Positions 46,101 through 56,766 of a stretch of DNA of 64,000 nt are shown piece by piece. How positions within the stretch are numbered: the first letter of the stretch is position 1; every line of letters begins with the position of its first letter. The position numbers were made by a program, and so were the translations under genes. Source of the DNA: Apodospora peruviana (lineage: Eukaryota; Ascomycota; Sordariomycetes; Sordariales; Lasiosphaeriaceae); contig JAUEDM010000011.1 of the NCBI GenBank assembly GCA_033439685.1, forward strand, positions 122,262-186,261, written 5' to 3'. The notes beneath the pieces are model-generated. The model did no database searches, had not been told where the DNA came from, and was given only the letters and a program-made list of their open reading frames with translations.

Positions 46101-46498
46101 GAGCAAAGCTGATGGCAACTGGCCGACGAGAGGGCCAGCTTTGCCCCAGTTTGCTTTATGATCGATCCAAGTCTCGACTCTGGCTGAGAGATATCCAGGG
46201 GCATGAAAGCACCGCCGGACTTCAGCACGGCAAGCATGCTAACCAGAGCCCAGGCTGATTTCTCGAATAGAAGAGGAACGATGACTTCTGTTGCGATGCC
46301 GTTGGCTTGAAGATAGCCTGCAAGCCTCGAGGAGAGATAGTCGAGTTCTCCATAGCTGAGATTGCTGTCCCAAGAGACCACGGCGTCTTTGTCGGGATGC
46401 TCTTGTGCGCGGTCTAGGATGAGGTGATGGACCAGTGATGTCGAAGGTGGAGGGACTTGAGAAACCTCGCGGTTGTGAGAAGTAGTTGGAGATCCCAT
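43169..46498 (-). CDS. Monomodular nonribosomal peptide synthetase, A-T-C
   Basis: An intronless 1109-aa enzyme. Adenylation domain (about residues 25-520): A3 VMATSGSTGTPK (about 175), A4 FASYAFDPIIGD with the Asp that binds the amino group of an alpha-amino acid, A5 YGSTE (Ser for the usual Pro), A7/A8 YRTGDLVRRLDDGRLVYVGR and QVKIRGQRLELEDVE. Carrier domain with FFYLGGNSLSALRL (phosphopantetheine Ser at about 614). C-terminal condensation-like domain (about 680-1090) starting IEDILPLYSMQNHY, whose HHxxxDG motif is replaced by QHLIYDA (about 819): the second His and the Asp remain, the first His and the Gly do not. Known A-T-C enzymes of this size (fumiquinazoline pathway, Af12050/FqzC) load one amino acid and couple it to a small-molecule acceptor, so a similar role is inferred. 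The amino acid is not predicted. Confidence 0.9.
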   Translation of the reverse strand: MGSPTTSHNREVSQVPPPSTSLVHHLILDRAQEHPDKDAVVSWDSNLSYGELDYLSSRLAGYLQANGIATEVIVPLLFEKSAWALVSMLAVLKSGGAFMPLDISQPESRLGSIIKQTGAKLALSSASCHQLCSTLAETTFTVTESSIHSIKPSSRTTPVWNAGGPNNAAYVMATSGSTGTPKLVVTEHSQLASFVAYLTKPLGFTNGTRAFQFASYAFDPIIGDIFLTLCVGGTVCIPSEDERKNDIVGAMSHMRVNLAKFTPSLVHSLVGLTPAKVPTLKTLVLGGETAPKAVIETWAGKVDLKLIYGSTECTISCVVQVTDANARSIVPGEMGFAVGSRAWVVNPTDYQILAKDGEIGELVLEGPLVSRGYLNNAAQSEAKYIKAPKWSDYTHRMYRTGDLVRRLDDGRLVYVGRVDNQVKIRGQRLELEDVEQHLRQALSVLLPPISAEDILVDFTAPFGSTSKQLVAFLSFGSTTSDMGCLLYDDDDKGGSVTISLTPETQRNFAYAVSKLEAGMKLTVPAYMVPTLWIPIDKMPYTLSRKRDRQRLRKAIEGLTVQSLTSFHRAEEANGTDDKLAITTEREALLQRLWSDILNMDLGLIFPTDNFFYLGGNSLSALRLISMARQEGHQLTVDTIFQFPVLRDLASRLIPIERSGDAVAPFALLDHFSGLSIQHEAAQQCGVDLSDIEDILPLYSMQNHYITGYPELGRDIAGPWDWQQQIVFELPDSFDVQLFKSVWDTAIKRHGQLRARVISTSHGFFQATMCYQRAPAWRDADDLDAYVSQDKSAVMSFGDELLRLAIVSSGQERYFVMTMQHLIYDAFSRDLLFRELEAGYIQQLLPRDQPPKMSSFIKYMTTADKTSAVDFWTTYLKGSSTKPFLTAPVGSRPVGELKLYKMALEKPKLPSWQYTLASVIEVSGALAIAQTLNCADVILYSDRAGRNLPVAGIQDLVAPTTLFLPLRVHVDYTQTVHDLLCVHQAASTAMIPHEHVDWIELREMDHLKPILKHSLNMNINPYTPLSKLGAGMGLNVMDEHETCDDPFGINVSVGEDSIECTLYFDETFVSEDAVKDLAVLIRDFFRLVAKVHTNQGLSVGGLMDWIGQSQ

Positions 46499-47995
46499 CT
46501 TTGCTATCTGAAAGGGTTGACTTGTTGTGCAGTCTGATGGCTCTGGTGGGGTGGTGGTGGGCTTCGACTATTCTGATAGTCCAGCCAAGATGCAGGATAG
46601 CGTTACTCGTAAGGAGATACCTACCTATCTAATGACTAGATTCGATAGTGCCAGCGCTAGCCTAGGTCGGGTAGTATTGATCCTGATAGGAAAGATACCG
46701 CGTTATCCCGATGAAAGGCAAGTGGGCTACTATTACTAAAATCTCCATTTTGTCCTACCATGCTAAAGACCGACTCTTCGCAACAATGCCACCCATTTAC
46801 CTTATTCGTGAACGGTAGGACCGGTGAGGCAAACTCCCTCGCGATGACTGACCATTCCAACAACCGGACAAAGTTATCCAGTCCCCTCGCGACGCGCTCC
46901 ATCACGGCGAGTGATCCGAACGCCGAGGTGCCATTAGGAGCGGGATGGCCAGGGGCCCCAACTGCATGTACATACATAGTCTCCCCGGTAGGTAGAAGTT
47001 ACTTGGCGATCTTGTCTGCCGCCCCATTCCTCCAGAGATTTATTATATCACGACTATACCCAGCTGAGAGTGGAGCGAGTCCGATATCGTTCTTCCTTCA
47101 TTCCGAGACTAGGCAGTGGTACGGTATCATGCGGGGTGGGGGGGCGAGGACTAGTAAAACGTTCCGGCGATCCTTCTGCGGGTTCCAGGCCCATGTTCTA
47201 TTCGCTGTCCCGTGAAATGAAACCCATAAGTGCCGGTGGTCTCTCGATTAGGCTAGCTGGGCGGAACCACGTACGTACTGGTGGACTCGTACTCCTCTGA
47301 AACAACCTGGGAAACGCCTATCTCCTCCCCTCCTTCCATGGATCATGCAAGCTATTACTGGCCATCGACCAGGTTCGCTTCCAGCTTCCTACCTAGACAA
47401 ACACGCGACATAGGAAAATGTGCTGAATCCTTCCACTAGTTAGTGTCTCATCATAACCTTATACCAAATACTTTTTGTAAGCTTACCTAAGTCCCACGTA
47501 GTCCCGTGCAGCTTGCCTGTAGCACCTACTAGAACAAGACTTATATATCGCCGAAACCGGTTCCCTATTGGACAGATGGCTTCATGTGGCCACTAAGTTA
47601 GTATCTTTGGTATTACGTGGCATTTCCCGTGATCCTTCGTACCTACCAGGTACTTAGGAGAAGCTTCGTAGGAATCCGAGATCACATGCATGCCAATGTA
47701 AAATCCGCTGGTGCTGCAACCTACCCCAAGTCCGAGGTCGCCAGCCGAAATTTCTCCTGGGTCAGTGGAACCTCAAGAAAGCTAGGGTTGATGCGATGCT
47801 TCTTGTGGTGAGGGGTTTAGTTGCTCCAGCACAAGATATGATAGGTTATCGTTTCAGGTAGTGAACTGGAGCTCCATCAACGATAAAAAGCTATGGCCAC
47901 GGCACCTCCTACTAGGAATTTGTATCAGACTCGAGAGAGCATTGCATCCACAACCCCGTCTGTCCCAGCTCGAAAGCAAACAAACCGACGACGCA
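46499..47995. promoter_or_regulatory. Divergent promoter region between NRPS and dioxygenase genes
   Basis: About 1.5 kb separating the minus-strand NRPS from the plus-strand TauD gene, the likely shared control region of the cluster. No complete gene. A TATATATCG stretch occurs near 47541. No clear Zn2Cys6 inverted CGG pair was recognised by eye. Confidence 0.5.
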
Positions 47996-49222
47996 ATGGC
48001 CGCCAAGAACGGAGCAGCTGTTGTCTACGACATCAACCTTCCTTATACCGAGCTGACCCCCGAGGCGAACAAGACGACAAAATACCACGAGTACCTACCG
48101 ACTTGGGACCCCATCTGGTTCGAACCTCTCAAGGAGTTCGAGTTTGAGGATCCAGCCCTTCGCGTCCAGGACAAGTCGCTTCCCAACTTGCTCAAGGACG
48201 GAGCCAAAGTCAGCCACATCCAGCCCGGCCTCGGGGCTATCATCGAAGGTGTCCAGCTCAACCAGCTCGACGCCGCCGCCAAAGATGAGCTCGCGTACCT
48301 AGTCTCGCACCGCAAGGTCTTGGTGTTCCCGAACCAGGACATCATCGATGAGGGCCCAGCTGTCCAACAGGCCTTCATGGACTACTTTGGCAAGCGCAAC
48401 TACCAGCCGGTCTCGGGTACCGTCAGGGGCCACCCGGGATTCCACATCATCCACCGCGATGGCAACAAAGAAGAGATCAGCAACTTCCTCTCGCGCAAGA
48501 GCACCACCACGCTCTGGCACCAGGATGTCAGCTATGAGATGCAGCCGCCCGGCTATGTCATGCTTGGGCTTCTTCAAGGCCCAGAAGTTGGCGGCGATAC
48601 CGTCTTTACTGCCACGGACGCCGCATACAAGTAAGGAGACCCCACTTCTACCGTTGCTAATACTAACTCAACCACCTACAGACGCCTCTCACCAGCCATC
48701 CAATCCCTGCTCGACAAGCTGGAGGCAGTCCACACCTCATCTAAGATGATCAACCACGTCAAGGCCGTGGGCGGCTTGGTCCGCAAGGATCCAGTCGACA
48801 ACGTGCATCCGCTGGTGAGGGTCCATCCCGTGACCGGCGAGAAGTGCATATTTGTGAATGGGGAGTTCATCAGCCGAATTGTCGGCCTAAAGGAGTCGGA
48901 AGAGAAGATGTTGATGGATTTTCTTCTTAACCACCTCATGACGGGCCACGATTTTCAGGCACGTGTCAAGTGGCAACCCAAGAGCATTGTGCTGTTCGAT
49001 AACCGGTCGCTCATTCGTAAGTGTTTTGGTGTCCCAAGTTTACTGAGCATGCTTGATAAAGATACTGACACATGAGAAACAGACTCGGCCATTGTTGATT
49101 ATATCGACGAGGATCGTGGCGCTAGGCCCAGGCATATCTTCAGGCTGTGTGCTATGGCTGAGAAGCCGATTCCTGTTAAGAATGCTGCGAATGGTACTAA
49201 TGGGACGAATGGGACTCACTAG
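47996..49222 (+). CDS. TauD/TfdA-family Fe(II)/2-oxoglutarate dioxygenase
   Basis: Exons 47996-48630, 48682-49016 and 49083-49222 give 369 aa. Start chosen at MAAKNGAAVVYDINLPY; an upstream in-frame ATG at 47861 would add a non-conserved leader. Iron ligands: His and Asp in LWHQDVSYE (about residue 180), and the distal His in SLIHSAIVDY, formed across the second intron. The 2-oxoglutarate-binding Arg is in the RHIFRLC region near the C-terminus. The fold order matches sulfonate/taurine dioxygenases (JLP1-like) and cluster-tailoring enzymes. The C-terminal tail AANGTNGTNGTH is low-complexity. Beside an NRPS it is most likely a hydroxylase or desaturase of the product or precursor; a separate sulfonate-catabolic role is the alternative. 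Confidence 0.88.
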
Positions 49223-49296
49223 GATAACTAACAGACAATAAAGTGCCTCGAAGAGTTATATACACCATGAAAAAAGATATAGTAGTCTGTTCCAGT

Positions 49297-49428
<132 letters not shown>

Positions 49429-49753
49429 ACTGTTGGCAATTATAGTGAATTATGAAACTGGTACCCTCTTCCCATCTCAAATTTTTGCCAAGGCTTGGTG
49501 CGGGGTCGACATCCTCAAATACTTGGAGACGTTCATACAAAAAGGAAAGTAACGGTGCCATGTACAGATTATGCAGCTGATTACGGAGTAATTACGCCAG
49601 CAAGCCGCGTCAACAGCCCACGTTTCTCCAACTGCGACACATCGGACTTGGTAAAGGCACATATCCTTGCAACGTGAAATATGTCCGGTTTTCTCCTCCT
49701 CCAACCCGAGCATAAGCACCCTAAAGCAACTATCAACAACACGATCGAAAGCC

Positions 49754-52119
49754 ATGTTACTCCCGATCAAATTCACGCCAGAAGTGTTCATCACCACGCC
49801 GACCAGAAGCGATGCCGTCCCCAACCATGATGGCACCTTGGCCCTCTACACCGTTCGGACCCACAACTTTGAGATGGGGACGGCGGTGAACGAATTGCGT
49901 GTGATGGACCTCACCGAGGGGTCCACCTTGGGCACATCACGCCTCGTGTGCGACAGTGATTCCATCCACGACGCGAAATGGCTAGGCGACGGCACCAATT
50001 GTGTCCTCTTTCTGCAGGATGGAGATGATGGGATAACCCAAGTGAGGATCGCCGACGCAGACGACCTTCCCCGCAACCCGTATCTCGCAGGCACCATTCC
50101 CGCCCCAGTTCAGGGGGCGAGATTGAAATCGTTGCCTGATGGGAGGGGGATCGCAATCACCGTGATCGGTCTTGCCGGCAGCGAAGACGGCAGCTTGTAT
50201 AATGAGAAAACCTCCGCGACAAAAGCGTCTACTGGGCAAGTCTACGACAACTTCCGAGTTCGCATGGTAGGCCTGCCTTTCCAGCAGCTGATGATCTGTT
50301 GCTGATAGATTATGCACTGCAGTGGAAATCCTACAAGAAACCCCAGCGGTACTCCATTTTCTACTCGCTGCTCACCAAGACCGAAGGAAAATGGAAGCTT
50401 GACTCCCCGCTGCTCCACAACGCCGTTGTCGATGACAGACTAGATGATTGTCCAGATGGGATGTACGGCGGAGCAAGCGCCGACCCTACCGGAAAGTACG
50501 ACCTCAACGAAAAGGGTATCACTTTTGTAGCTATTGACCCCGAGGTCTGGCGCGAACCAAAGCACATGATGGTCTCGGTCGTCTACCACGTCGCTGTCGA
50601 CAGTTTCGCGGAACCGACACACTCAAAGCCTCGCAATCTAGTCACGCAGGGACAGGCGTCCAGGCATGGCTTCACGAGAAATGTGCGGTTCTCGCCGGAC
50701 GGATCCAAGATAGCGTTCCTGAAAGTCTTGTACGACAAGCAAGCCGAGACACGAATGTTTCTAGCGGCTGTCGAATCCGAAAAAGATGTCCTCGATGTTG
50801 CCAAGGATGTCACAAAGACAGATTGGGGCAGTGTGCTCCCATCCAGCTTCGAGTTTGCGCCCAGCGGGGATACCATCTATTTCACATCAGACGACCGAGG
50901 GCGCATGGCTCTGTACGAGATACATCTCCGACGAGGCGCAAAGCCGACTTTACTCTTGCGGGAGGGGTCAGTATCGGGGTTCTATCCTCTTCGCGACCAA
51001 GCCCTCCTGGTCAGCAGCTCGAGCATGGTGGATCCGAGCATTTATTGGAAAGTGGACCTGTCGTCGCCTTCCAGAATGCCTTCGACCAAAGTCATCTCGT
51101 CCGTCACCAACCGTGGGTCGTCGATCGGACTGGATCCGCGCCAGATAACAGATGTTTACTTCCAAGGTGCCAAGGACTTTGTGCACGCGTTCATCGTTAC
51201 GCCCAGACCGTTTGATATCATGAGAAAATATCCGCTTGCGCTATTAATACATGGTGGACCTCAGTACGCTTGGAGAGATGAGTGGCAGCCACGGGTAAGT
51301 CAGACATCCCTACCTGTCACAACAGACATAAGCGTCCTAATATCATGACAGTTGAGCCCCGCGCTATTTGCAGCGCAAGGATACGTCGTCGTGGCTCCCA
51401 ATATCAGCGGCAGCACCGGTTTTGGGGTGGAGCATACTGAAGGTATGTTGGTATCACTGGTGCCTCCCTCGTCCACGGACCACAATATGTACTCACCAAG
51501 ACCTCGACAGGAGTAAACAACAGCTACGGAGGTAGACCTTACGAAGACATCGTCAAGTGCTTAGAGTTTCTCCAGATCTACCCGTTCATCGACCTCAACA
51601 ACGCCGTTGCCGCCGGAGAGAGTTATGGCGGTTACATGATGAACTGGATCCAGGGCAACGATCTAGGACGAAAGGTAGCCACACCTATCCTTAACTTCCC
51701 ATCTGTTGACTAACAGCCTGTAGTTCAAAGCACTGGTAACCATCGACTCAGTGTATAACATTCGATCAATGGTAGTGGAAAGCGACAACCTGAGCGGCGG
51801 GCCCGAGTTTAACGGGTCGAACTACCCATGGGTCAACAACGGCGAGGACCTCGAGAGGTGGAATCCTTCTAACCCAAAACTGCTGAAGAACTGGACGACG
51901 CCCATGCTGGTCATACACAACGACCGCGACTACCGCCTCCCGGTGACCGAGGGGATCGCGGCCTTCACGACGCTGCAGATGCGTGGCACGCCCAGTCGGT
52001 TTCTGCATTTCCCTGACGAGGGCCATTTCATTCAGAAGCCTGGAAATGTTTTGCACTGGCTGAAGGAGATCTTTGCGTGGGTGAACAAGTACTCTAACTC
52101 TGGGGCTATTTCGAACTGA
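49754..52119 (+). CDS. S9-family (prolyl oligopeptidase/DPP-V-like) serine peptidase
   Basis: Exons 49754-50266, 50323-51294, 51352-51442, 51511-51674 and 51724-52119 splice in frame to 711 aa. The N-terminal two-thirds is a beta-propeller with repeated blades (e.g. RFSPDGSKIAFL, FEFAPSGDTIYFTSDDRG). The catalytic alpha/beta-hydrolase domain starts near ALLIHGGPQYAW (about 495). Triad: Ser in GESYGGYM, Asp in HNDRDYRLP, His in DEGHFIQ. No signal peptide is visible (MLLPIKFTPEVF), so it is probably cytosolic, unlike secreted DPP-V. Family members cleave short peptides or acylaminoacyl peptides. Inside an NRPS locus it may release, trim or detoxify a peptide intermediate (inference). Confidence 0.9.
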
Positions 52120-52350
52120 GTTAGTTCTATGCTACTAGTAGTTCTCTCTCTGACGGCGGCTTCTGTTCCGGCTACCGTGCTACCTTTACCAAAGCTAGCT
52201 CTTTCCACCGGTTTATACTTTATAGCCCACAGGCCTGGCAGGCTCCGTAGGTGGTGGTACTTACCTTAGATGATTCATGGAATGAGTCACTGGTAACTTT
52301 GGAAAAGTTTAAAAGGGAACAGGCCATAAGGGCCAACGAAGTGTGCCACC

Positions 52351-52390
<40 letters not shown>

Positions 52391-53384
52391 AAAAAAAAAA
52401 AACCAAAAAAAAAAAAACAAAAAAAAAAAAAAACAAAAAAAAAAAAACAAAAAAAGAAAAAAAAGAATTTGCAACAGACCACTTCCTTCTCACAACTGAA
52501 TCCAATCATCCAACAAAACCATGTCTTCGCCGCACCACAACCACCGCCGTGCGCGACGCGTTCCCCGGCACGATTTGATGTCAGAAATGCATTCGGATGT
52601 GCTACCAATAACAAGGGGCCACATGCTGCCTGACCTATGCGGCCAACGAGTTTCTGCCAGAGGATTTAATCATGTTCACGAAGCAACGATGGCGGCGGCG
52701 TGCTCATCTCCGGCGACGACCTTGCCGGGCTTGCAGTTTCATGCGAAAGTTGACTCTCCGCTCCCTATTTCTTAGCATCTTGATAATCCTCGGCCTTTTT
52801 GGTCTGGTACTTCAGTACTAGTAATTTCCACATGATGGTTGTTCCTGGGCTGCCTTGTCTCGCTATTATTATCTGTCGGCTGGCAGCGTTGCTTACTATC
52901 ATTCCATGTCGTCAGAGGATCATCATCCCATCACTCTATTTCTTCATTCCGATACTAGAAATTATTAGTCTCTGCGGACTGACGCGCAATCCGGTTTATG
53001 GGAGGCGGTACTGGTGCCATCATGGGAAGATTCCCCTCGGGCCCATCAGGCATCGAAAAAAGCAGCTTTGACAGGGGATGGATCGTGATGCGTCTGGCGC
53101 CGTGGCCTGATCGATTTGGCGAGGTATCGCCCTGGCCGATGAGGGACTACTCGAGGGGACGGATCTGCGTTTGGTAGGTTGTCCCACCGACAGGTGATGA
53201 TTCATCGCCGCCGCCGGTCTAGACTACTTAGTCTGGTGATATAGATAAACTTTGAATCGTTTCAACATTAGCTCCTATAGGATCAATTGACAATTGTTAT
53301 CATTCTACAATTTCGGCTTTTTCTGTCTGATGGTATCATAGATCTGACGCTGCTGACAAGAATGAATACATGGACCCTGATTAC
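52120..53384. other. Convergent spacer with A-rich tract
   Basis: Lies between two genes that converge. 52352-52467 is a poly(A) stretch of about 115 bp interrupted by single C or G bases. The preceding 100 bp (from 52250) has no recognised homology. The remainder up to 53384 shows no gene. Confidence 0.5.
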
Positions 53385-55205
53385 TTACTGCTTACCCTCT
53401 TGCTTCGCAACCCACTCCTCCACAAGGCCTCTATAGTCGGCCTGCGTATACGGCTCAAACAGCTCCTTCAACTTACTCCCTTTCCTCTGCGTCTTTAGGC
53501 CTAGGTCACTCAACAAGGTATCCCAATACGGCAGCTGGTCAAACACCAAGTCGGGATAGAACCTGCCATGCCCGTACGGCGCGCGATGCTGCGCGAACCG
53601 CTGAAACAGCGCCGTCTCCTCAAACACCTTCCCCTCCTCGACGTCCCGGTCCACACTGGGAAGCTTTGATGTGAGGTACCCCAGCGCCCAGAGGCATTGG
53701 ACTTCCAGCCGGATGGTATTGGCCACGTTACTAAACATGCCCACGAATACGAGAGACCGGTCGCCTGCGGATGTAAGGCCCGGCGGAGCAATGCCGCGGT
53801 AGAGACGCCACGGCGTGTAGGTGACTTCTCTGGCTGCACCGAGGTTGATAGGCTTTTCTGATGGCTCGGGCGGACCGAGGAGAAGCTGGGGGAATTTCTG
53901 GCCGATGGCGAGGTCGGCCTTGTCGTCTAGCTCCGACCAAAATGTCCCCTGGGCGGTGGAAAGCTCTGTCGTCGGAACGCCAAGGTCGGAATGCAAACTC
54001 GGCGCCGGCGAGAACGATATCGTTGGCTTGGCGGAGTAGCCGGTCGAGGCCACGAGGGCGTCGACATCTAACTGCGTGTCACCAGTCTCGCCAACAAGGT
54101 GGATCTTGCCTCCCGATGACAAGTGCGAGATGTCGTTCCTGTGTATCCTGACCTGGCCGCTGCGGATGAACGACAGGAAGTCTTCTTCGTAGTTCAGCGT
54201 GCCGGAGGCGGTTCCGTACCTTCAAACTAACGTGTTAGCAACCTAACGGCAAGCAGATCTACGGGATGGTAGTTACCAAAACGGGCTCTGCTCCGGCTCC
54301 AGCACCTTGTGCGTCTCATTGGTTCGATATTCGCAATCCCGGAGTGTATCGACATATATCGCACCCCAGAACTTTTCTCTCACAAAACTGCCGACCCGAT
54401 TAAAGTGCAGAAACGCTCTTAACCAACCGAATCCAGAAAAGTCTGGAAAAACGCACGGCGACATAAAGCTGAAGAACCGCCGCGTGATCAGCCGTTCCCG
54501 CCACGCCCGGAAGGGACCCAGCATCGTGTGCGTCGGGAACACCCACGTCGGACCGCGGCCCGATTTCCGTATAATCCACTCGACCTTGTGGCCCGTCGTC
54601 GCCGCCAGGTAGACCGCGTCATACGCTGACTTGCATCCGCCCAGCACGGCGACCGTCTTGATATCCGGATTCTTCATCACCGCGTCTGCTTGCGGTCCCA
54701 GATCGGCTGAGTGGATGAAGGGTACACCGAAGTCATCGGCACCCTGAATGTCCGGTTTGCTCGGGACGCTGAGAACCCCCGTCGCGATGACGAGTTTCCG
54801 GCACACGAGGAACGAGCGTGAGTTGGTGTCGAGGTTTTCGGTCTCCACAGCCCATCCATCTTGAGTCCGTCGCACGTCAACCACGCGCGTCTTGAAACGG
54901 ATCCGGTCGGTGAGGTGGAAATGGTCTGCATACGCGGTGAGATAGTCGTGCATCACCTCGCCTGTGATGTGCTCGCCTGGCCCGACGCCGAAGCGCTGCT
55001 GGTCCATGGGGAAATCGGTGAAATCCACGCTCGTGAAGAGGTTGTTTGTTTTCAGGGTTGGATAGAGTTTCTCTTTGGCCCAGGCACCGCCCACAGTTGA
55101 GAGTGCGTCGATGATGACGAGCTCTGTGTTGCCGTCATATTGGAGGAAGGTTTTCGCTGCGCAGAGGCCGCTGGGACCAGCGCCCACGATGAGGATATCG
55201 ATCAT
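53385..55205 (-). CDS. FAD-dependent (flavin-containing) monooxygenase
   Basis: Exons 55205-54277 and 54219-53385 (57-bp intron GTAACT...TGAAG) give 587 aa. The N-terminal FAD Rossmann motif is GAGPSGLCAAK at residue 8. A region with FGVPFIHSADL (about 170) is the FMO-like FxG...H(S) segment. The second (NADPH) Rossmann motif is VAVLGGCKSAYDAV (about 190), with GGxxSA in place of GxGxSA. The C-terminus includes LVASTGYSAKPTISF, the FMO/BVMO ATG-type signature. The likely reaction is NADPH-dependent hydroxylation, N-oxidation or Baeyer-Villiger oxidation. It is convergent with the peptidase gene and divergent from the first MFS gene. Confidence 0.88.
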
Positions 55206-56766
55206 TGTGTTTTGGTGTCTCCCCCTGGAACTGGATCGAGAGAGTTCCTGGATATTGGGCGCTTGGTCGCGTGATAGGGGAGGAACCGCAAATTGCGTCG
55301 CTATATCCCTTCGTTATATCCCTCACCGATGCGAGCAGTTGAATCTCGGACTCTGTATCCATACAAACATTTACATATGGTCCTGGTTCGGGTTGATGCA
55401 TTTCGCGGTTCGACGGTCTCTGATCCTGATGCGACTACTCGGCCAAGTTCATCCCAAGGATATGTCCCTTTAAGTTCGAAGAGTAATCACGGATGGGACA
55501 AGGGCATCGTCGACGTGGCAAACGCCGCAATCTGATGGCTTGGCTTCTCGCCTCTTCCAGACCCTCGCCATTGGTCTGATAGAGCACTGCTGACAGGATT
55601 CTTACATTCCTCCACGGGGGCAGACCCCGGTCTTGGACAAATCACGACCCCCTGTGCCACTGTGCTAAAATCTGCACAGCGTCAGCCCATGCAACACAGC
55701 TGAGCCAGACTATGCCCAACGTGCAGATGTCTCAGGCAGCCACTGTAATCTCTGTACGCGATGGCGTTCGGGACAGTGTTAAAATCCAATAAGTCTCGCT
55801 TGTAAACCGAAAAGAAACCGTTGGTGCATGTCTGGGGGATAACCAGCCAGTCGGTGACTCCCAAAACCCGGTTGGCAAATCAGGAGGAATGCAACCATTC
55901 CATTCATCTTGCAAAGCCACTGTAGCAAGAAGGTTTAGACTTTGTAAGCACCACCACACCTGTGGCTGTACTGGGTCATCAAAGACGGAAAGTTTCCGGC
56001 ATGCATCACACACCTGTGCTTGTCTGTAGTGCTGAACTGACATCATTCACTCCATGCTGTCATCCCCGGGATGTGGGCTGAGTTCCCGTGCGCTGACTAT
56101 TTCCAGAGTTCTTACAACGGCTTCGACTACTGCTCGTATGAGACTACGATGCTGCGGCGATAACGAACTACTTATTTTGGGATAAGAACCTGCATTTGGC
56201 GGGTCCATTTCACGATGATCTGTAACCAGATTCAGCGCACTCAGAATTCATTCAAGACATAGTTCATTGTCAAGGAGGTTTGTTTTACCTGTAGTTACAT
56301 CCGATCGAGACTCCGGTGTTGCACTGCATCGCGTCTCGGGGTGCATGAACGCGAAGTGCTCGCCAATAAATCCTTTGTCCCACACGGCAACTGACAATAC
56401 CTCGGCTTGGCCGCTAAAAAACTAGACTTGGGGAACATCATTACCCCAGAGTCCCCTCGCCAAGACTTTGAAGCCACTGACGACATCCCCGCAGTTTCCC
56501 GCCCGTCAACAGAACCGGGAATTAGGGTATCGCGGGGAAGTTTAGACCCGAATAAGGAGGTATGATGACGATCACGATGGAGAAAGGTTGCAAGACTGAA
56601 GGAGGGGTCCGGCATTGGACATGCAGAGAAGACGCTTTATGATCACAAGGACGGAAAGGATCTTCTGCCATAACTGTATATAGCTGGTATTAAAGAACTA
56701 TGTCCCAGTCTCGCCGAGTCAACTTGCACACACATATTCGAGCTCAAGTGTCTACAAGCCCCTTGA
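55206..56766. promoter_or_regulatory. Divergent promoter region, FMO / MFS transporter
   Basis: A 1.56-kb spacer with no gene between two divergently transcribed cluster genes. A TATA-like TGTATATAG at 56676-56684 lies 83 bp before the MFS start codon. Confidence 0.5.

Noticed and set aside
47861..47995. Upstream in-frame ATG extending the TauD protein by 45 residues
   Set aside because: The added residues look non-coding and the family begins near the later Met.
52220..52633. Lys- and Phe-rich open frames
   Set aside because: They arise from the interrupted A tract; no gene-like sequence outside it.
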